NCBI RefSeq assembly: GCF_000403645.1
Contig: NC_021313.1
Coordinates: 1,116,001-1,180,000, forward strand
Length of the DNA: 64,000 nt
Source: Salinarchaeum sp. Harcht-Bsk1
Lineage (GTDB): Archaea > Halobacteriota > Halobacteria > Halobacteriales > Salinarchaeaceae
Direction of reading: 5' to 3'
In this document: in pieces, positions 1 to 8,150 of the stretch
Numbering within the stretch: the first letter of the stretch is position 1
Layout of the letters: every line of letters begins with the position of its first letter
The notes under the pieces: model-generated
Database searches by the model: none
What the model saw: only the letters and a program-made list of their open reading frames with translations
Told to the model about the DNA's origin: nothing
Made by a program: the position numbers and the translations under genes

Positions 1-368
1 CGTTCGGCCCCTTCCAGTCCCACCCTGTCCATCGGAGATACGCGAAACCCCGGTGGACTACGTCGGCGCGTGCTCGCGGAGGCCGTGAGCCCCGAAGCGG
101 GCGAGCGGCCGGTGCGGACTCATCGCGCGAGGGATGAGCACCGAGCGCAGCGAGGCGCGCAATCGGTTGGGGAGGACGTGGACTGTTTGGGCGGACTACG
201 AAAGGGGCCGATCGCTCGGCGTTCGTCACGACGTAAGCACCGCAGGGAAGGAAGCGAAGCGACTGACTGAGGAGCGCAGCGAGTGAGGTGCGTCGAGCGT
301 TCGGGGGCTTTCGGTGGCCACTGGAACGGATAAGCCCGCCTTGCTCACGAACACGTATTTCCGTAGTC
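1..368. other. gene-free leading stretch
   Basis: No reading frame here looks like a protein. The stretch repeats short purine-rich words such as GAGCGCAGCGAG near 145 and 270, a kind of low-complexity intergenic sequence common in high-GC haloarchaeal genomes. The only open frame is a basic, compositionally odd 66-codon ORF that I regard as noise. Confidence 0.5.
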
Positions 369-581
369 CTACTCCTGCAGGTACCCCAGGTCCTGCAACT
401 GCTCGGCGATCTCCTGGAACTCGGCCTCCGTCAGCTCGCCGCGGCGCTCGTGCTGGATCACGATCGAGCGCAGCAGGAAGCGCACGAGGTCGCTCGTCGA
501 GGAGAAGCTCGTCCCCTCGATCGTCTCGTCGACGCGCTCGGCGAGGTCGGCAGGGATCGAGACGGTGGTGTACTCGGTCAC
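369..581 (-). CDS. ribbon-helix-helix (CopG/MetJ-type) regulator
   Basis: A 70-residue protein beginning VTEYTTVSIPADLAERVDE, the beta-strand plus first helix of a ribbon-helix-helix DNA-binding domain. A second helix follows (STSDLVRFLLRSIV). The C-terminal half (about residues 45-70) is an acidic helix that could be a dimer or ligand tail. Such proteins bind operators as dimers of dimers. The frame opens upstream to a TTG at 608, but I place the start at GTG 581: the TATA-like element at 601-612 sits about 25 bases upstream, which fits a leaderless transcript. No target can be named. Confidence 0.75.
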   Translation of the reverse strand: MTEYTTVSIPADLAERVDETIEGTSFSSTSDLVRFLLRSIVIQHERRGELTEAEFQEIAEQLQDLGYLQE

Positions 582-600
582 GACCGAGTGTCGGACGGGA

Positions 601-612
601 CGGTACAAATCG
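601..612 (-). promoter_or_regulatory. TATA box of RHH gene
   Basis: The minus strand reads GATTTGTACC here, about 25 bases upstream of GTG 581. It supports a leaderless start at that GTG rather than the upstream TTG. Confidence 0.4.
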
Positions 613-680
613 GTTGTGCGACCGAACAGGAGCGGAGCGCTCGAAGCGCCGACGCTGCTCCTCCCGATACAGCGCGCCGA

Positions 681-1607
681 TCAGTCTTCGTCGTCGAACC
701 GACGCTCCACGCGCTCGATCCGGCGGCGCTGATCGCGGTGCAGCGCGACGATCATGTCCGAGAGGAACCCGAACATGATCAACTGGATCCCCACGAGAAT
801 GCCAGCGGCCGCGACGACCGCGAGCACCTCGTGGGGGACCCTGTTGACGAACCAGTCGTAGCCGACGTATGACGCGATCGCAAGACCGGTCAGCAACGCG
901 ACGGTGCCGAAGCTCCCGAAGTAAAAGAGGGGATTGTTCGTCTTCGCGAGGCGATAGAGCGTGACGATGATCGTCCCGCCGTCCTTGATCGGGTGGAGGT
1001 TGGTCTCCGAACCGGCGGGTCGCGTCTCGTAGGTGATCGGTACCTCCATCGAGTCGATGCCGTGGCGGACGCACTCGACGCACATCTCCGTCTCGATGCC
1101 GAAGCCCTCCGCCGAGAGGTTCATCCGGTCGAGGGAGTCCACCGTCATCGCGCGATAGCCCGAGAGGATGTCGTAGTGCTCGCGCTGGTGGATCGTGCGG
1201 TAGGCCCAGTTGATTAGTTTGTTCCCGACCTGGTTGAGTCGCGGCATCGCGCCGGACTGGATGTCCGCGAACCGGTTGCCGACGACGTGCTCGGCCTCGC
1301 CCGACCGGAGCGGCTCCAGCAGGGCCTCGGCGTCCTTCGGGAGGTAGGTGCCGTCGCCGTCGAGCACGAGGACGTACTCGGTATCGATCTGGGCGAACCC
1401 CTGCATCATCGCGTCGCCCTTCCCGGTGCCGGACTGCTCGATCACGCGAGCGCCCGCCTCGCGGGCGATCTCCTGGGTGTCGTCGGACGAACCGCCGTCG
1501 ATCACGAGGACGTGTTCGTAGCCGCGCTCGACGAATCCCTCGACCACGTCGCCGATCGTGGCTGCCTCGTCGAGCGTCGGGATCATCACCGTGACGTCCT
1601 CGGTCAT
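681..1607 (-). CDS. aglJ: AglJ-like dolichol-phosphate glycosyltransferase
   Basis: A family-2 glycosyltransferase of 308 residues. The GT-A fold is visible in VMIPTLDEAATIGDVV near the start, then VIDGGSSDDT, and the metal-binding DGDGTYLP around residue 80. Two hydrophobic segments lie near residues 230-285 (TVALLTGLAIASYVG and VVAAAGILVGIQLIMF), followed by a basic-acidic tail. Length and sequence style match Haloferax AglJ, which loads the first sugar onto dolichol phosphate for S-layer N-glycosylation. aglF lies 2.4 kb away, which supports this. The first ATG is at 1622, but a TATA box at 1631-1640 favours the second ATG at 1607 as a leaderless start. A related polyprenyl-phosphate transferase is the main alternative. 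Confidence 0.78.
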   Translation of the reverse strand: MTEDVTVMIPTLDEAATIGDVVEGFVERGYEHVLVIDGGSSDDTQEIAREAGARVIEQSGTGKGDAMMQGFAQIDTEYVLVLDGDGTYLPKDAEALLEPLRSGEAEHVVGNRFADIQSGAMPRLNQVGNKLINWAYRTIHQREHYDILSGYRAMTVDSLDRMNLSAEGFGIETEMCVECVRHGIDSMEVPITYETRPAGSETNLHPIKDGGTIIVTLYRLAKTNNPLFYFGSFGTVALLTGLAIASYVGYDWFVNRVPHEVLAVVAAAGILVGIQLIMFGFLSDMIVALHRDQRRRIERVERRFDDED

Positions 1608-1630
1608 CGGACGGGACTGCACGGCGGGCC

Positions 1631-1640
1631 CGTAAATGGG
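1631..1640 (-). promoter_or_regulatory. TATA box of aglJ
   Basis: The minus strand reads CCCATTTACG. Its spacing to ATG 1607 is about 27 bases, normal for leaderless haloarchaeal transcripts, and it decides between the two in-frame ATGs. Confidence 0.45.
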
Positions 1641-1768
1641 TTACTACTGTTAGCGCTCCTGCACGGACGCCGACGGAACAGCACACCCCGACGACCAGCC
1701 TGCGCCCCCAGCGCTCCGGCTACCAGCGGAAGGAAACGGGTTTGTGCGGTCGTGGTCAATTTCGCTCC

Positions 1769-3040
1769 ATGAACGTACGGGCCATCGCCGACCTGCCGCC
1801 CGACGAGCGGGCGGCCCTCTTCGAGCGCGACGCCGGGATCGGGGATGCACGGGCCGACGCCCGGGAGATCGTCGAGCGCGTTCGAGACGAGGGCGACGTC
1901 GCGTTGCGCGAGTACGCCGAGGACCTCGACGGCGTCGCCGTCGGCAACCTCGACGTCACCGACGAGGCCGAGCGCGCCTGGGAGCGTCTCGACGGCGACC
2001 TCCGGACCGCGATCGAGGACGCCATCGAGAACGTCCGGGCCTTCCACGAACGCCAGGTGCCCGAGGACTGGACCGAGGAGTTCGAAGGCCGCGAACTCGG
2101 CCGCCGGTTCCGGCCGATCGAGCGCGCCGGCGTCTACGTCCCCGGCGGCACCGCCGCCTACCCCTCCAGCGCGATCATGGGCGTGATCCCGGCGGCCGTC
2201 GCGGGCGTCGAGCAGATCGCCGTCGCGACGCCGCCCGCCGAGGAGTTCTCCGACGCCACGCTCGGCGCGATCCACGCCGCCAGAGCCGATCGGGTCTACG
2301 CCGCCGGCGGCGCCCAGGCCATCGGCGCGCTCGCCTACGGCACCGAGACCGTCGATCGCGTCCAGAAGATCGTCGGGCCGGGCAACCGGTGGGTCAGCGC
2401 CGCGAAGGCGGAGGTCCGTGGTGACGTCGAGATCGACTTCGTCGCCGGGCCGAGCGAAGTGCTCGTGCTCGCCGACGAGACGGCGGACCCGACGCTCGTC
2501 GCCGCAGAACTCGTCGCACAGGCCGAGCATTCCCCGAACGCCGCGGTCGTGGCAGTCACCGACGACGAGGCCCTCGCAGAGGCTGTCGCGGAAAGTGTCG
2601 AGTCACAGGCGGCCGAGCGCGACCGCACCGAGACGATCCAGGCGGCGCTGGATAACGACGCCAGCGGCATCCTCCTCGCCCGATCGCAGTCCGAGGCCGT
2701 CGCGGTCGCCGAGGAGTTCGCCGCCGAGCACCTCGCGATCTACGCCGACGAGCCAGCGGAACTGGCCGACCGCGTCCCCTCCGCCGGCAGCGTCTTCCTC
2801 GGCGAGTACACCCCCGTCGCCGCGGGCGACTACGCCTCCGGGACGAACCACGTCCTTCCGACGAACGGCCTGGCGCGGGTGACCGGCGGACTCTCCGTCG
2901 ACACCTTCCTCCGCGCTTCCACCGTCCAGCGCCTCGACCGCGACGCCCTCGCCGACCTCCGGGGTACGATCGAGACGCTCGCGGAGGCGGAGGGCCTCGA
3001 CGCTCACGCCGAGAGCGTCCGGAAGCGCTTCGAGGAGTAG
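1769..3040 (+). CDS. hisD: histidinol dehydrogenase
   Basis: A 423-residue protein with the HisD hallmarks: FRPIERAGVYVPGGTAAYPS, then KIVGPGNRWVSAAKA and DFVAGPSEVLVLAD (NAD and substrate region), and the end-of-fold segment ASGTNHVLPTNGLAR. It oxidises L-histidinol to L-histidine through the aldehyde, with two NAD+ and an active-site zinc, the last step of histidine synthesis. Length is normal. I start at ATG 1769 (MNVRAIADLPP); the nine codons upstream lack family character. It is divergent from aglJ and no other his gene is nearby, as is usual for scattered haloarchaeal his genes. Confidence 0.95.
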   Translation: MNVRAIADLPPDERAALFERDAGIGDARADAREIVERVRDEGDVALREYAEDLDGVAVGNLDVTDEAERAWERLDGDLRTAIEDAIENVRAFHERQVPEDWTEEFEGRELGRRFRPIERAGVYVPGGTAAYPSSAIMGVIPAAVAGVEQIAVATPPAEEFSDATLGAIHAARADRVYAAGGAQAIGALAYGTETVDRVQKIVGPGNRWVSAAKAEVRGDVEIDFVAGPSEVLVLADETADPTLVAAELVAQAEHSPNAAVVAVTDDEALAEAVAESVESQAAERDRTETIQAALDNDASGILLARSQSEAVAVAEEFAAEHLAIYADEPAELADRVPSAGSVFLGEYTPVAAGDYASGTNHVLPTNGLARVTGGLSVDTFLRASTVQRLDRDALADLRGTIETLAEAEGLDAHAESVRKRFEE

Positions 3041-3123
3041 GGCTGCGTTGCGACGACGAGTCTGTGGACGGTCCAGAGCGAGAAACCGGGAGAATGAAAC
3101 CGTCCCGCGGTGACGGGTCGAGC

Positions 3124-3876
3124 GTGTCGAGGAGTCGGATCGACCCGCACGTGAAAGTGCTCGACGAATCGCTCGTCGAGCGAGCGACGCGTCGGGGCCT
3201 CGACGTCGTGGTCTACGCGCCGCACTTCACCCGACTCCCCGAAATCGAGCGGCGGGCCCGCGAACTCTCGACGGAGGACCTCCTCGTCGTCCCCGCCCGG
3301 GAGGTGTTCACCGGTACCTACCGGAATCGCAAGCACGTGCTCGCGCTTGGCCTCCAGGAACCGGTGCCCGACTTCATCTCCCTCGATGCCGCGATGGCCG
3401 AGTTCGAGCGCCAGGACGCGACCGTCCTCGCGCCCCATCCCGAGTACCTCACCGTCGGCCTCACGAACGCGGACGTCCGGACCTACGTCGAGCAGATCGA
3501 CGCCATCGAGGTGTACAACCCGAAGTACCTCCCCGGCGACGCCGGGCGGTCGCGATCGCTCGCGGGCGAGTTCGACCTCCCCGCTTTCGGCTCCTCCTAC
3601 GCCCACCTCGGCTGGACCATCGGCGACGTCTGGACCGAGACGAACCGGACGGTCGACGACGCGGACGCAGTCGCCAGCGCGTTCGCCGCCGACGGCAACC
3701 GCGTCTCGCGGCGCTCGGGGGTGGGCCCGCGACTTCGTTCGATCAGCGAGATCGGACACCTCGCCTGGGAGAACACCTGGAAGAAGATCGACCGCATCGG
3801 CTTTCCCGGCATGGAGGCGACCCACCCCAACGACGACGCGTACGGCGGTCGTTTCGACGAGGCGTACGTGTACTGA
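3124..3876 (+). CDS. PHP-domain metal-dependent phosphoesterase-like protein
   Basis: About 250 residues resembling the haloarchaeal PHP-associated family. Metal-ligand-like positions include DPHVKV at the start, YAPHFTRLP near residue 35, VLAPHPEYLTV near 110 and EVYNPKYLP near 145. A conserved closing region reads GWTIGDVWTETNR and ENTWKKIDRIGFPG. PHP proteins use a metal cluster to hydrolyse phosphoesters; the substrate is unknown. The starting DxH motif reads DPH instead of DLH, so the metal site may be altered. The start could be ATG 3094 or GTG 3124; I prefer the GTG because it lies just before the first conserved motif. Confidence 0.75.
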   Translation: MSRSRIDPHVKVLDESLVERATRRGLDVVVYAPHFTRLPEIERRARELSTEDLLVVPAREVFTGTYRNRKHVLALGLQEPVPDFISLDAAMAEFERQDATVLAPHPEYLTVGLTNADVRTYVEQIDAIEVYNPKYLPGDAGRSRSLAGEFDLPAFGSSYAHLGWTIGDVWTETNRTVDDADAVASAFAADGNRVSRRSGVGPRLRSISEIGHLAWENTWKKIDRIGFPGMEATHPNDDAYGGRFDEAYVY

Positions 3877-3964
3877 GCACTCGGCGACAATTGAGCGTCC
3901 GGAGACGACTGAGCGCCACGGCGACGACTGAACGCCACGGCGACGACTGAACGCCCCGGCGACT
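3872..3964. repeat. 19-bp tandem repeat spanning a convergent gene junction
   Basis: Five head-to-tail units of 18, 18, 19, 19 and 19 bp with consensus ACTGARCGCCMCGGCGACG. The last three are nearly identical. The first unit contains the TGA stop of the PHP gene, every unit carries a TGA at the same place, and the last reaches the aglF stop at 3963. The repeat therefore copies the gene terminus, stop codon included. Confidence 0.85.
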
Positions 3965-4718
3965 ACTCCGCAGCCGACTCCGCGACGTCCCCCTCCTCCT
4001 CGAGGATCCGCTCCTCGGCTTCGTCGCGATCCTCGGGGTAGCCGATGTCCATCCGCCAGCCGTCGAGTTCGACGGCGTCGATGGTGCGACCGGACTGGAG
4101 CAGCAGGTCGATCGCCTCGGAGATCTCGTACTCGCCGCGGTTGGAGGGCTGGGTGAGGTGGGCGGCGTGGAAGATCGCCGGCGTGAACGTGTAGAAGCCG
4201 GTCATCACGAGGTTGCTCGGCGGGTCCTCGGGCTTCTCGACGACCTCGGTGATTTCGCCGTACTTGTTGGTGTCGCAGACGCCGTAACGGGAGGCGTCCT
4301 CCCAGGGCACCTCCTCGACGAGGAAGGCGGCGTCCGCGCGGTCCTCCATCTGCCGGCGAACCACGTCAGCGAGGTTCGCTCGGAAGATGTTGTCGCCGAG
4401 CATCATCATGAAGTCGTCGTCGACGTGCTCCTCGACGGTCAGCAGTGCGTGGGCGATGCCGAGGGGTTCGCGCTGGTGGGCGTAGGTGATCGGGACGCCC
4501 TGGAACTCGTCGCCGTAGTGCTCGATGATGTCCTGCTTGCGGTAGCCGACGACGACGAGGAGCTCCGACGCCCCGAGGTCGACGAGCTTCTCGAAGCAGT
4601 GGGTGAGGATGGGCTTGTCCGCGACCTCGACCATGCCCTTCGGCTTGTCCTCCGTCAACGGGCGGAGGCGCGTTCCCTCCCCCGCCGCGATGACGACCGC
4701 CTGCATGTCGCTGTCCAT
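3963..4718 (-). CDS. aglF: AglF-type glucose-1-phosphate uridylyltransferase
   Basis: A nucleotidyltransferase of 251 residues. It shows the pyrophosphorylase signature AAGEGTRLRPLTEDKPKGM near the start, the metal and sugar motif MLGDNIF near 105, VEKPEDPPSN near 160, and TFTPAIFHAAHLTQPSNRGE near 175. It activates a hexose-1-phosphate with a nucleoside triphosphate; Haloferax AglF supplies the UDP-sugar precursor for N-glycans. Sequence and length agree closely with AglF. ATG 4718 is preferred over ATG 4706 because a TATA-like CTTGTA lies about 25 bases upstream of it. It ends inside the 19-bp tandem repeat. Confidence 0.88.
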   Translation of the reverse strand: MDSDMQAVVIAAGEGTRLRPLTEDKPKGMVEVADKPILTHCFEKLVDLGASELLVVVGYRKQDIIEHYGDEFQGVPITYAHQREPLGIAHALLTVEEHVDDDFMMMLGDNIFRANLADVVRRQMEDRADAAFLVEEVPWEDASRYGVCDTNKYGEITEVVEKPEDPPSNLVMTGFYTFTPAIFHAAHLTQPSNRGEYEISEAIDLLLQSGRTIDAVELDGWRMDIGYPEDRDEAEERILEEEGDVAESAAE

Positions 4719-4884
4719 ACGAAGTGGTGAGTCGACTTGGCTACAAGTACCTTGTTCCTCCAGGGTTCCTGGCGAGGTCCTCTCCGAAACCCGTGGCGTC
4801 GGTGCCGAACCGGAGCGCCCGCCGCCGTGACACGACCGGCGAAGCTAGATTTATTCCCCTGCCGATCGTAGTTCCACCCGGTGT

Positions 4885-5493
4885 ATGCCAATGAGTGGCA
4901 AGAAAATCCTCCAGATCGCCGGTGACTTCGTCGAAGACTACGAGAACATGGTTCCCTTCCAGGCTCTGCAGATGGTCGGCCACGACGTCCACGCCGTCTG
5001 CCCGGAGAAGGAAGCGGGCGACACCGTAAAGACGGCCATCCACGACTTCCGGGGCGACCAGACCTACCTCGAAACGCGCGGCCACGACTTCGAGATCACG
5101 GCGTCCCTCGTCGAGATCGACCCCGCGGACTACGACGCCCTGGTCGTCCCGGGCGGGCGTGCGCCGGAGTACCTCCGGACCTACGACGAGGTGATCGAGA
5201 CCGTCCAGCACTTCTTCGAGGAAGACAAGCCCGTCGCGACGCTCTGTCACGGGCCGCAGATCCTCGCCGCCGCTGGCGTCCTCGACGGCCGGGAGATCAC
5301 CTCCTACCCGGCGGTCCGGCCCGAGTGTGAACGCGCCGGCTGCTCCTGGGTCGACGGGGTCGTCACCGACGGCAACCTCGTGACCGCACAGGCGTGGCCG
5401 GACCACCCCGAGTGGCTCGCGCAGTTCCTCGACGTGCTCGGTACCGACGTCGAACACGGAGAACCCCAGACCGCCGCCGCTGACGACGACTGA
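4885..5493 (+). CDS. DJ-1/PfpI family protein
   Basis: A 202-residue class I glutamine-amidotransferase-like protein. The nucleophile elbow reads [14 protein letters not shown] near residue 117, with [12 protein letters not shown] near 90 and [11 protein letters not shown] near 163. Families of this type act as deglycases, chaperones or PfpI proteases; the acidic residue and Cys-His pair fit the intracellular DJ-1/PfpI branch. It stands alone, with TTTATT near 4850 as a TATA box about 30 bases before the ATG. A second in-frame ATG at 4891 is equally possible. The acidic C-terminal tail is typical of halophiles. Confidence 0.85.
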   Translation: MPMSGKKILQIAGDFVEDYENMVPFQALQMVGHDVHAVCPEKEAGDTVKTAIHDFRGDQTYLETRGHDFEITASLVEIDPADYDALVVPGGRAPEYLRTYDEVIETVQHFFEEDKPVATLCHGPQILAAAGVLDGREITSYPAVRPECERAGCSWVDGVVTDGNLVTAQAWPDHPEWLAQFLDVLGTDVEHGEPQTAAADDD

Positions 5494-5761
5494 GCGCGGT
5501 CGGCAACCACTCCTTCCGTCGCCGAATCGAAATCCTCGTTTTTGCGGAGCGAACCTGCACCGGTACCCCCTCGACGATTCGATACCATCCGGAGCGCGGC
5601 GCTACGGGCGCGCGCTCCCCGGCCTGTGCAGTACCCCAGTAGAAGAGCGCGAGGTGGACCGGGGTGACGACGCCCAGCACGACAAGCAGCCATCCCCGCG
5701 CAGAGTTGAGGGCGTCTTCATGCGCCGTGGATCGACCAGTCTCCGTATCTTTGACTCGCAC
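5363..5761 (-). CDS. possible small membrane ORF, doubtful
   Basis: A GTG at 5761, 20 bases after the upstream SDR stop on the same strand, opens a frame beginning [17 protein letters not shown] and passing through a clear membrane segment ([20 protein letters not shown]). After about residue 50 the composition becomes arginine-rich and the frame runs about 130 bases antisense into the DJ-1 gene, which is unlike a real gene end. It may be a small single-span protein truncated by a frameshift, or a remnant. I do not recognise a family. Confidence 0.25.
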   Translation of the reverse strand: MRVKDTETGRSTAHEDALNSARGWLLVVLGVVTPVHLALFYWGTAQAGERAPVAPRSGWYRIVEGVPVQVRSAKTRISIRRRKEWLPTALSRRQRRRSGVLRVRRRYRARRGTARATRGGPATPVRSRGCRR

Positions 5762-5781
5762 CGTCGGGCCCCGAACGGCCG

Positions 5782-6645
5782 CTACGCATCGTCGTAGGCC
5801 ATCGACCGCGAGAGCTCGGGGTAGGCCTCGATCTGCTCGGAGAGTTCGGCGACTCGTTCTTCGGCGAGTTCGATCGCGTCCTCGCCGGCGATGAAGCGCC
5901 GCGGCGGATCGTCCTCGCCGGCGATCTCGACCAGCGCGTCGGCGAGCCTCGCCGGATCGTTCGGCTGCTCGCCGCGCTGCTCGGTCCACCACTCCATCTG
6001 CTCCGCTCGCCGCTCGGCGTAGTCGTCGATCGACGGATCGGTGAAGGGCATCGACTCCCGGGACGTGAGCGTCGTGCGGAAGAACCCCGGATTGACGATC
6101 GTCGTGTCGATGCCGAAGGGCGCGACCTCCTCGGCCAGCGCGTCCATCCAGCCTTCGACAGCGAACTTCGAGGCCGCGTAGGCTGAACTGAACGCGAACC
6201 CGGAGAGCCCGGCGCCCGACGAAATCGAGACGACGTGTCCCGAGCGCTGGTCGCGCATGACCGGAAGCACGGCGCGGGTGACATGCATCTGTCCGAGGAG
6301 GTTCGCCTCGAGCTGGTGCTCGATCTCCGCCATCGTCATCTCCTCGAAGAAGCCTTTGTACGATATTCCGGCGTTGTTGACCAGTACGTCGATGCGGCCG
6401 AACCGATCGACGGCGGCCGCCGCGGCCGCTTCGGCGTCGGCAGGGTTCGTGACGTCGAGTTCCGCGACCAGCAGCGCCTCGTGCTCGCCGACGGCCTCGG
6501 TCACGGCGCCCGTGTCCCGACCGGTGGCCACGACCGCGTGGCCGGCGTCGAGTGCGGCGGCGGCGAATTCGCGGCCCATCCCACGACTCGTTCCTGTGAC
6601 GAACCAGACGTCGCCGTCGAACGCGGCGTCCGAATCGGCTCCCAT
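5782..6645 (-). CDS. short-chain dehydrogenase/reductase
   Basis: A classical SDR of 287 residues from ATG 6645. It has the nucleotide-binding TGTSRGMG near residue 18, DVLVNNAGISYKG near 87, catalytic Ser in SISSGAG near 137, and YAASK near 152. The basic residue after the glycine motif and VATGR suggest NADP(H). The C-terminal part (PRRFIAGEDAIEL) resembles SDRs of unknown carbonyl substrate. A further in-frame start exists at 6729, but the extra 28 residues are arginine-rich and not SDR-like. A second SDR lies just upstream on the same strand, 142 bases away. Confidence 0.85.
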   Translation of the reverse strand: MGADSDAAFDGDVWFVTGTSRGMGREFAAAALDAGHAVVATGRDTGAVTEAVGEHEALLVAELDVTNPADAEAAAAAAVDRFGRIDVLVNNAGISYKGFFEEMTMAEIEHQLEANLLGQMHVTRAVLPVMRDQRSGHVVSISSGAGLSGFAFSSAYAASKFAVEGWMDALAEEVAPFGIDTTIVNPGFFRTTLTSRESMPFTDPSIDDYAERRAEQMEWWTEQRGEQPNDPARLADALVEIAGEDDPPRRFIAGEDAIELAEERVAELSEQIEAYPELSRSMAYDDA

Positions 6646-6787
6646 TGCTCGAACGTATGCGGCCGAGGGGTTTGAGCGTGGTTCTCGCTGCAAAGCGCGT
6701 TCGAGTGACCTCGATCGCGGTTTGTCCACCCTCAGGTCGACGTCGAAGCCGTTCCAGCGCTCGAGCGCTGCCCCGATCGACGTCCCG

Positions 6788-7573
6788 CTACACCGTCTGG
6801 CCGCCGTCGACGACCATGGCGTGCCCGAGGACGAACGACGCCGCGTCCGAGCACAGCCAGAGCACCGCGTTGGCGATCTCCGCGGGCTCGCCCATCCGTC
6901 CGATCGGCTCCTGTTCGACCACCGACTGGCGGCCGCCCTCCCTGTCGTCGGTGACGCGATCCATCATCGACGTGTCGATAATGCCCGGACAGACGGCGTT
7001 GATGCGGAGATCCGTGTCCGCGTACTCGAGGGCTGCCGACTTCGTGAGGCCGACGACGCCGTGTTTCGCGGCGACGTACCCGGATTCGGGGAAGCCTCGA
7101 ATGCCAGCACCCGAGGAGATATTGACGATCGCACCGCCATGCTCTCGAATCGGTGGGATCTGGTACTTCATCGAGAGGAAGACGCCACGCAGGTCGGTGT
7201 CCAGGAGCCGGTCCCATTCCTCGACGTCCAGGTCCGCCGTCTTCACCGAGCGCTGTTCGACGCCGGCGTTGTTGCAGGCGTAGTCCAGCCGGCCGAACTC
7301 GTCGATCGTTCGCTCGATCGCCGCCTGGACTTCCGCGGGTTCCCGAAGGTCGCACGTGACGGCGAGTGCGTCGCTCCCGAGCGCGTCGATCCGCTCGGCT
7401 GTCTCTCGGTTGCCCGCTTCGTCGATGTCGGCGACGACGACGGCGGCACCCTCCTGAGCGAATGCCAGCGCCGTCGCGCGGCCGATCCCGCCCGCCGCGC
7501 CGGAGACGAACGCGACCTCGTTCTCAAAGTCGAAGTACTCGCGCTGTGGGGTCGGCTGTACGTTGTCGGGCAT
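6788..7573 (-). CDS. short-chain dehydrogenase/reductase (FabG-like)
   Basis: A 261-residue classical SDR: SGAAGGIG near residue 24, CDLREP (adenine-ring Asp) near 73, YACNNAGVEQ near 97, catalytic Ser in NISSGAG near 150, and YVAAK near 164. The end reads LGHAMVVDGGQTV as in FabG and sugar/alcohol dehydrogenases. The acidic residue in VVADIDEAG after the second strand suggests NAD(H). The substrate cannot be told. It is followed on the same strand by the other SDR, which may be co-transcribed although the gap is 142 bases. Confidence 0.88.
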   Translation of the reverse strand: MPDNVQPTPQREYFDFENEVAFVSGAAGGIGRATALAFAQEGAAVVVADIDEAGNRETAERIDALGSDALAVTCDLREPAEVQAAIERTIDEFGRLDYACNNAGVEQRSVKTADLDVEEWDRLLDTDLRGVFLSMKYQIPPIREHGGAIVNISSGAGIRGFPESGYVAAKHGVVGLTKSAALEYADTDLRINAVCPGIIDTSMMDRVTDDREGGRQSVVEQEPIGRMGEPAEIANAVLWLCSDAASFVLGHAMVVDGGQTV

Positions 7574-7768
7574 CGAGAATCACCACGACCGTCACTGCCT
7601 TACGTTCGTCCATCGGTTCGGAGCCCGCCGAGACCGTCGAGATCGACGAGCGGTAGCGATGGCGAACCGTCGAGAGACGTGGTGCCGATCGGCGAGTCTC
7701 GGGCGTTGCCTCTGTGAACGGCGTACCCGCTGGATCCGGAGGTCGCAGAGGATACCGGGCGTAGCGCT

Positions 7769-8077
7769 CTACCCGCCGCTTCCCGCGGTGTCACCCTCCT
7801 CCAGCCGCCGCTCGTACTTCGCGAGCGCGCCCGAAAGTGCGGCCTCCGCGTCGACGTCCGCCGCCTCGGCGAGCGCGAGCAGCGAGAAGTAGACGTCGCC
7901 GAGCTCGTCGGCCGACAGGTCGATCGCATCGGGATCGGTGCCGTAGCCCGTCGATTCGTTCGCCTCCTTCGCGAGTTCGCCTGTCTCGCTCACGAGATCG
8001 AGCAGGCGGTAGGCCGGCGGCGCCGAGAGGTCCTTGTCCGCGACGAAGGCGGCGACGCGTTGCTGTGGGTCGTCCAT
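7769..8077 (-). CDS. MazG-like nucleotide pyrophosphohydrolase
   Basis: A 102-residue all-alpha protein with the MazG/dUTPase-like Mg2+ motif in two halves, SETGELAKEAN near residue 31 and ADELGDVYFSLLALAE near 57. Such proteins hydrolyse NTPs to NMP and pyrophosphate, often as house-cleaning enzymes. It is single-domain, half the size of E. coli MazG. The C-terminus (EEGDTAGSGG) is a disordered tail. A weak TATA-like GATTTTCGG sits about 25 bases upstream of ATG 8077. The exact substrate is unknown. Confidence 0.75.
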   Translation of the reverse strand: MDDPQQRVAAFVADKDLSAPPAYRLLDLVSETGELAKEANESTGYGTDPDAIDLSADELGDVYFSLLALAEAADVDAEAALSGALAKYERRLEEGDTAGSGG

Positions 8078-8150
8078 GCGACGTCGTTCGAACCGATGGC
8101 CGAAAATCGGGGGGTTTCAGCCTGGCGCGGGCTCGGGCTCGCCAGCTGCG

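Noticed and set aside
226-1686. 486-codon frame on the minus strand
   Set aside because: It overlaps the aglJ gene in another frame, is arginine-rich and has no domain; it is a high-GC shadow.
3094-3123. ATG 3094 as start of the PHP gene
   Set aside because: It cannot be excluded, but the ten extra residues precede the first conserved motif and are not family-like; I used GTG 3124.
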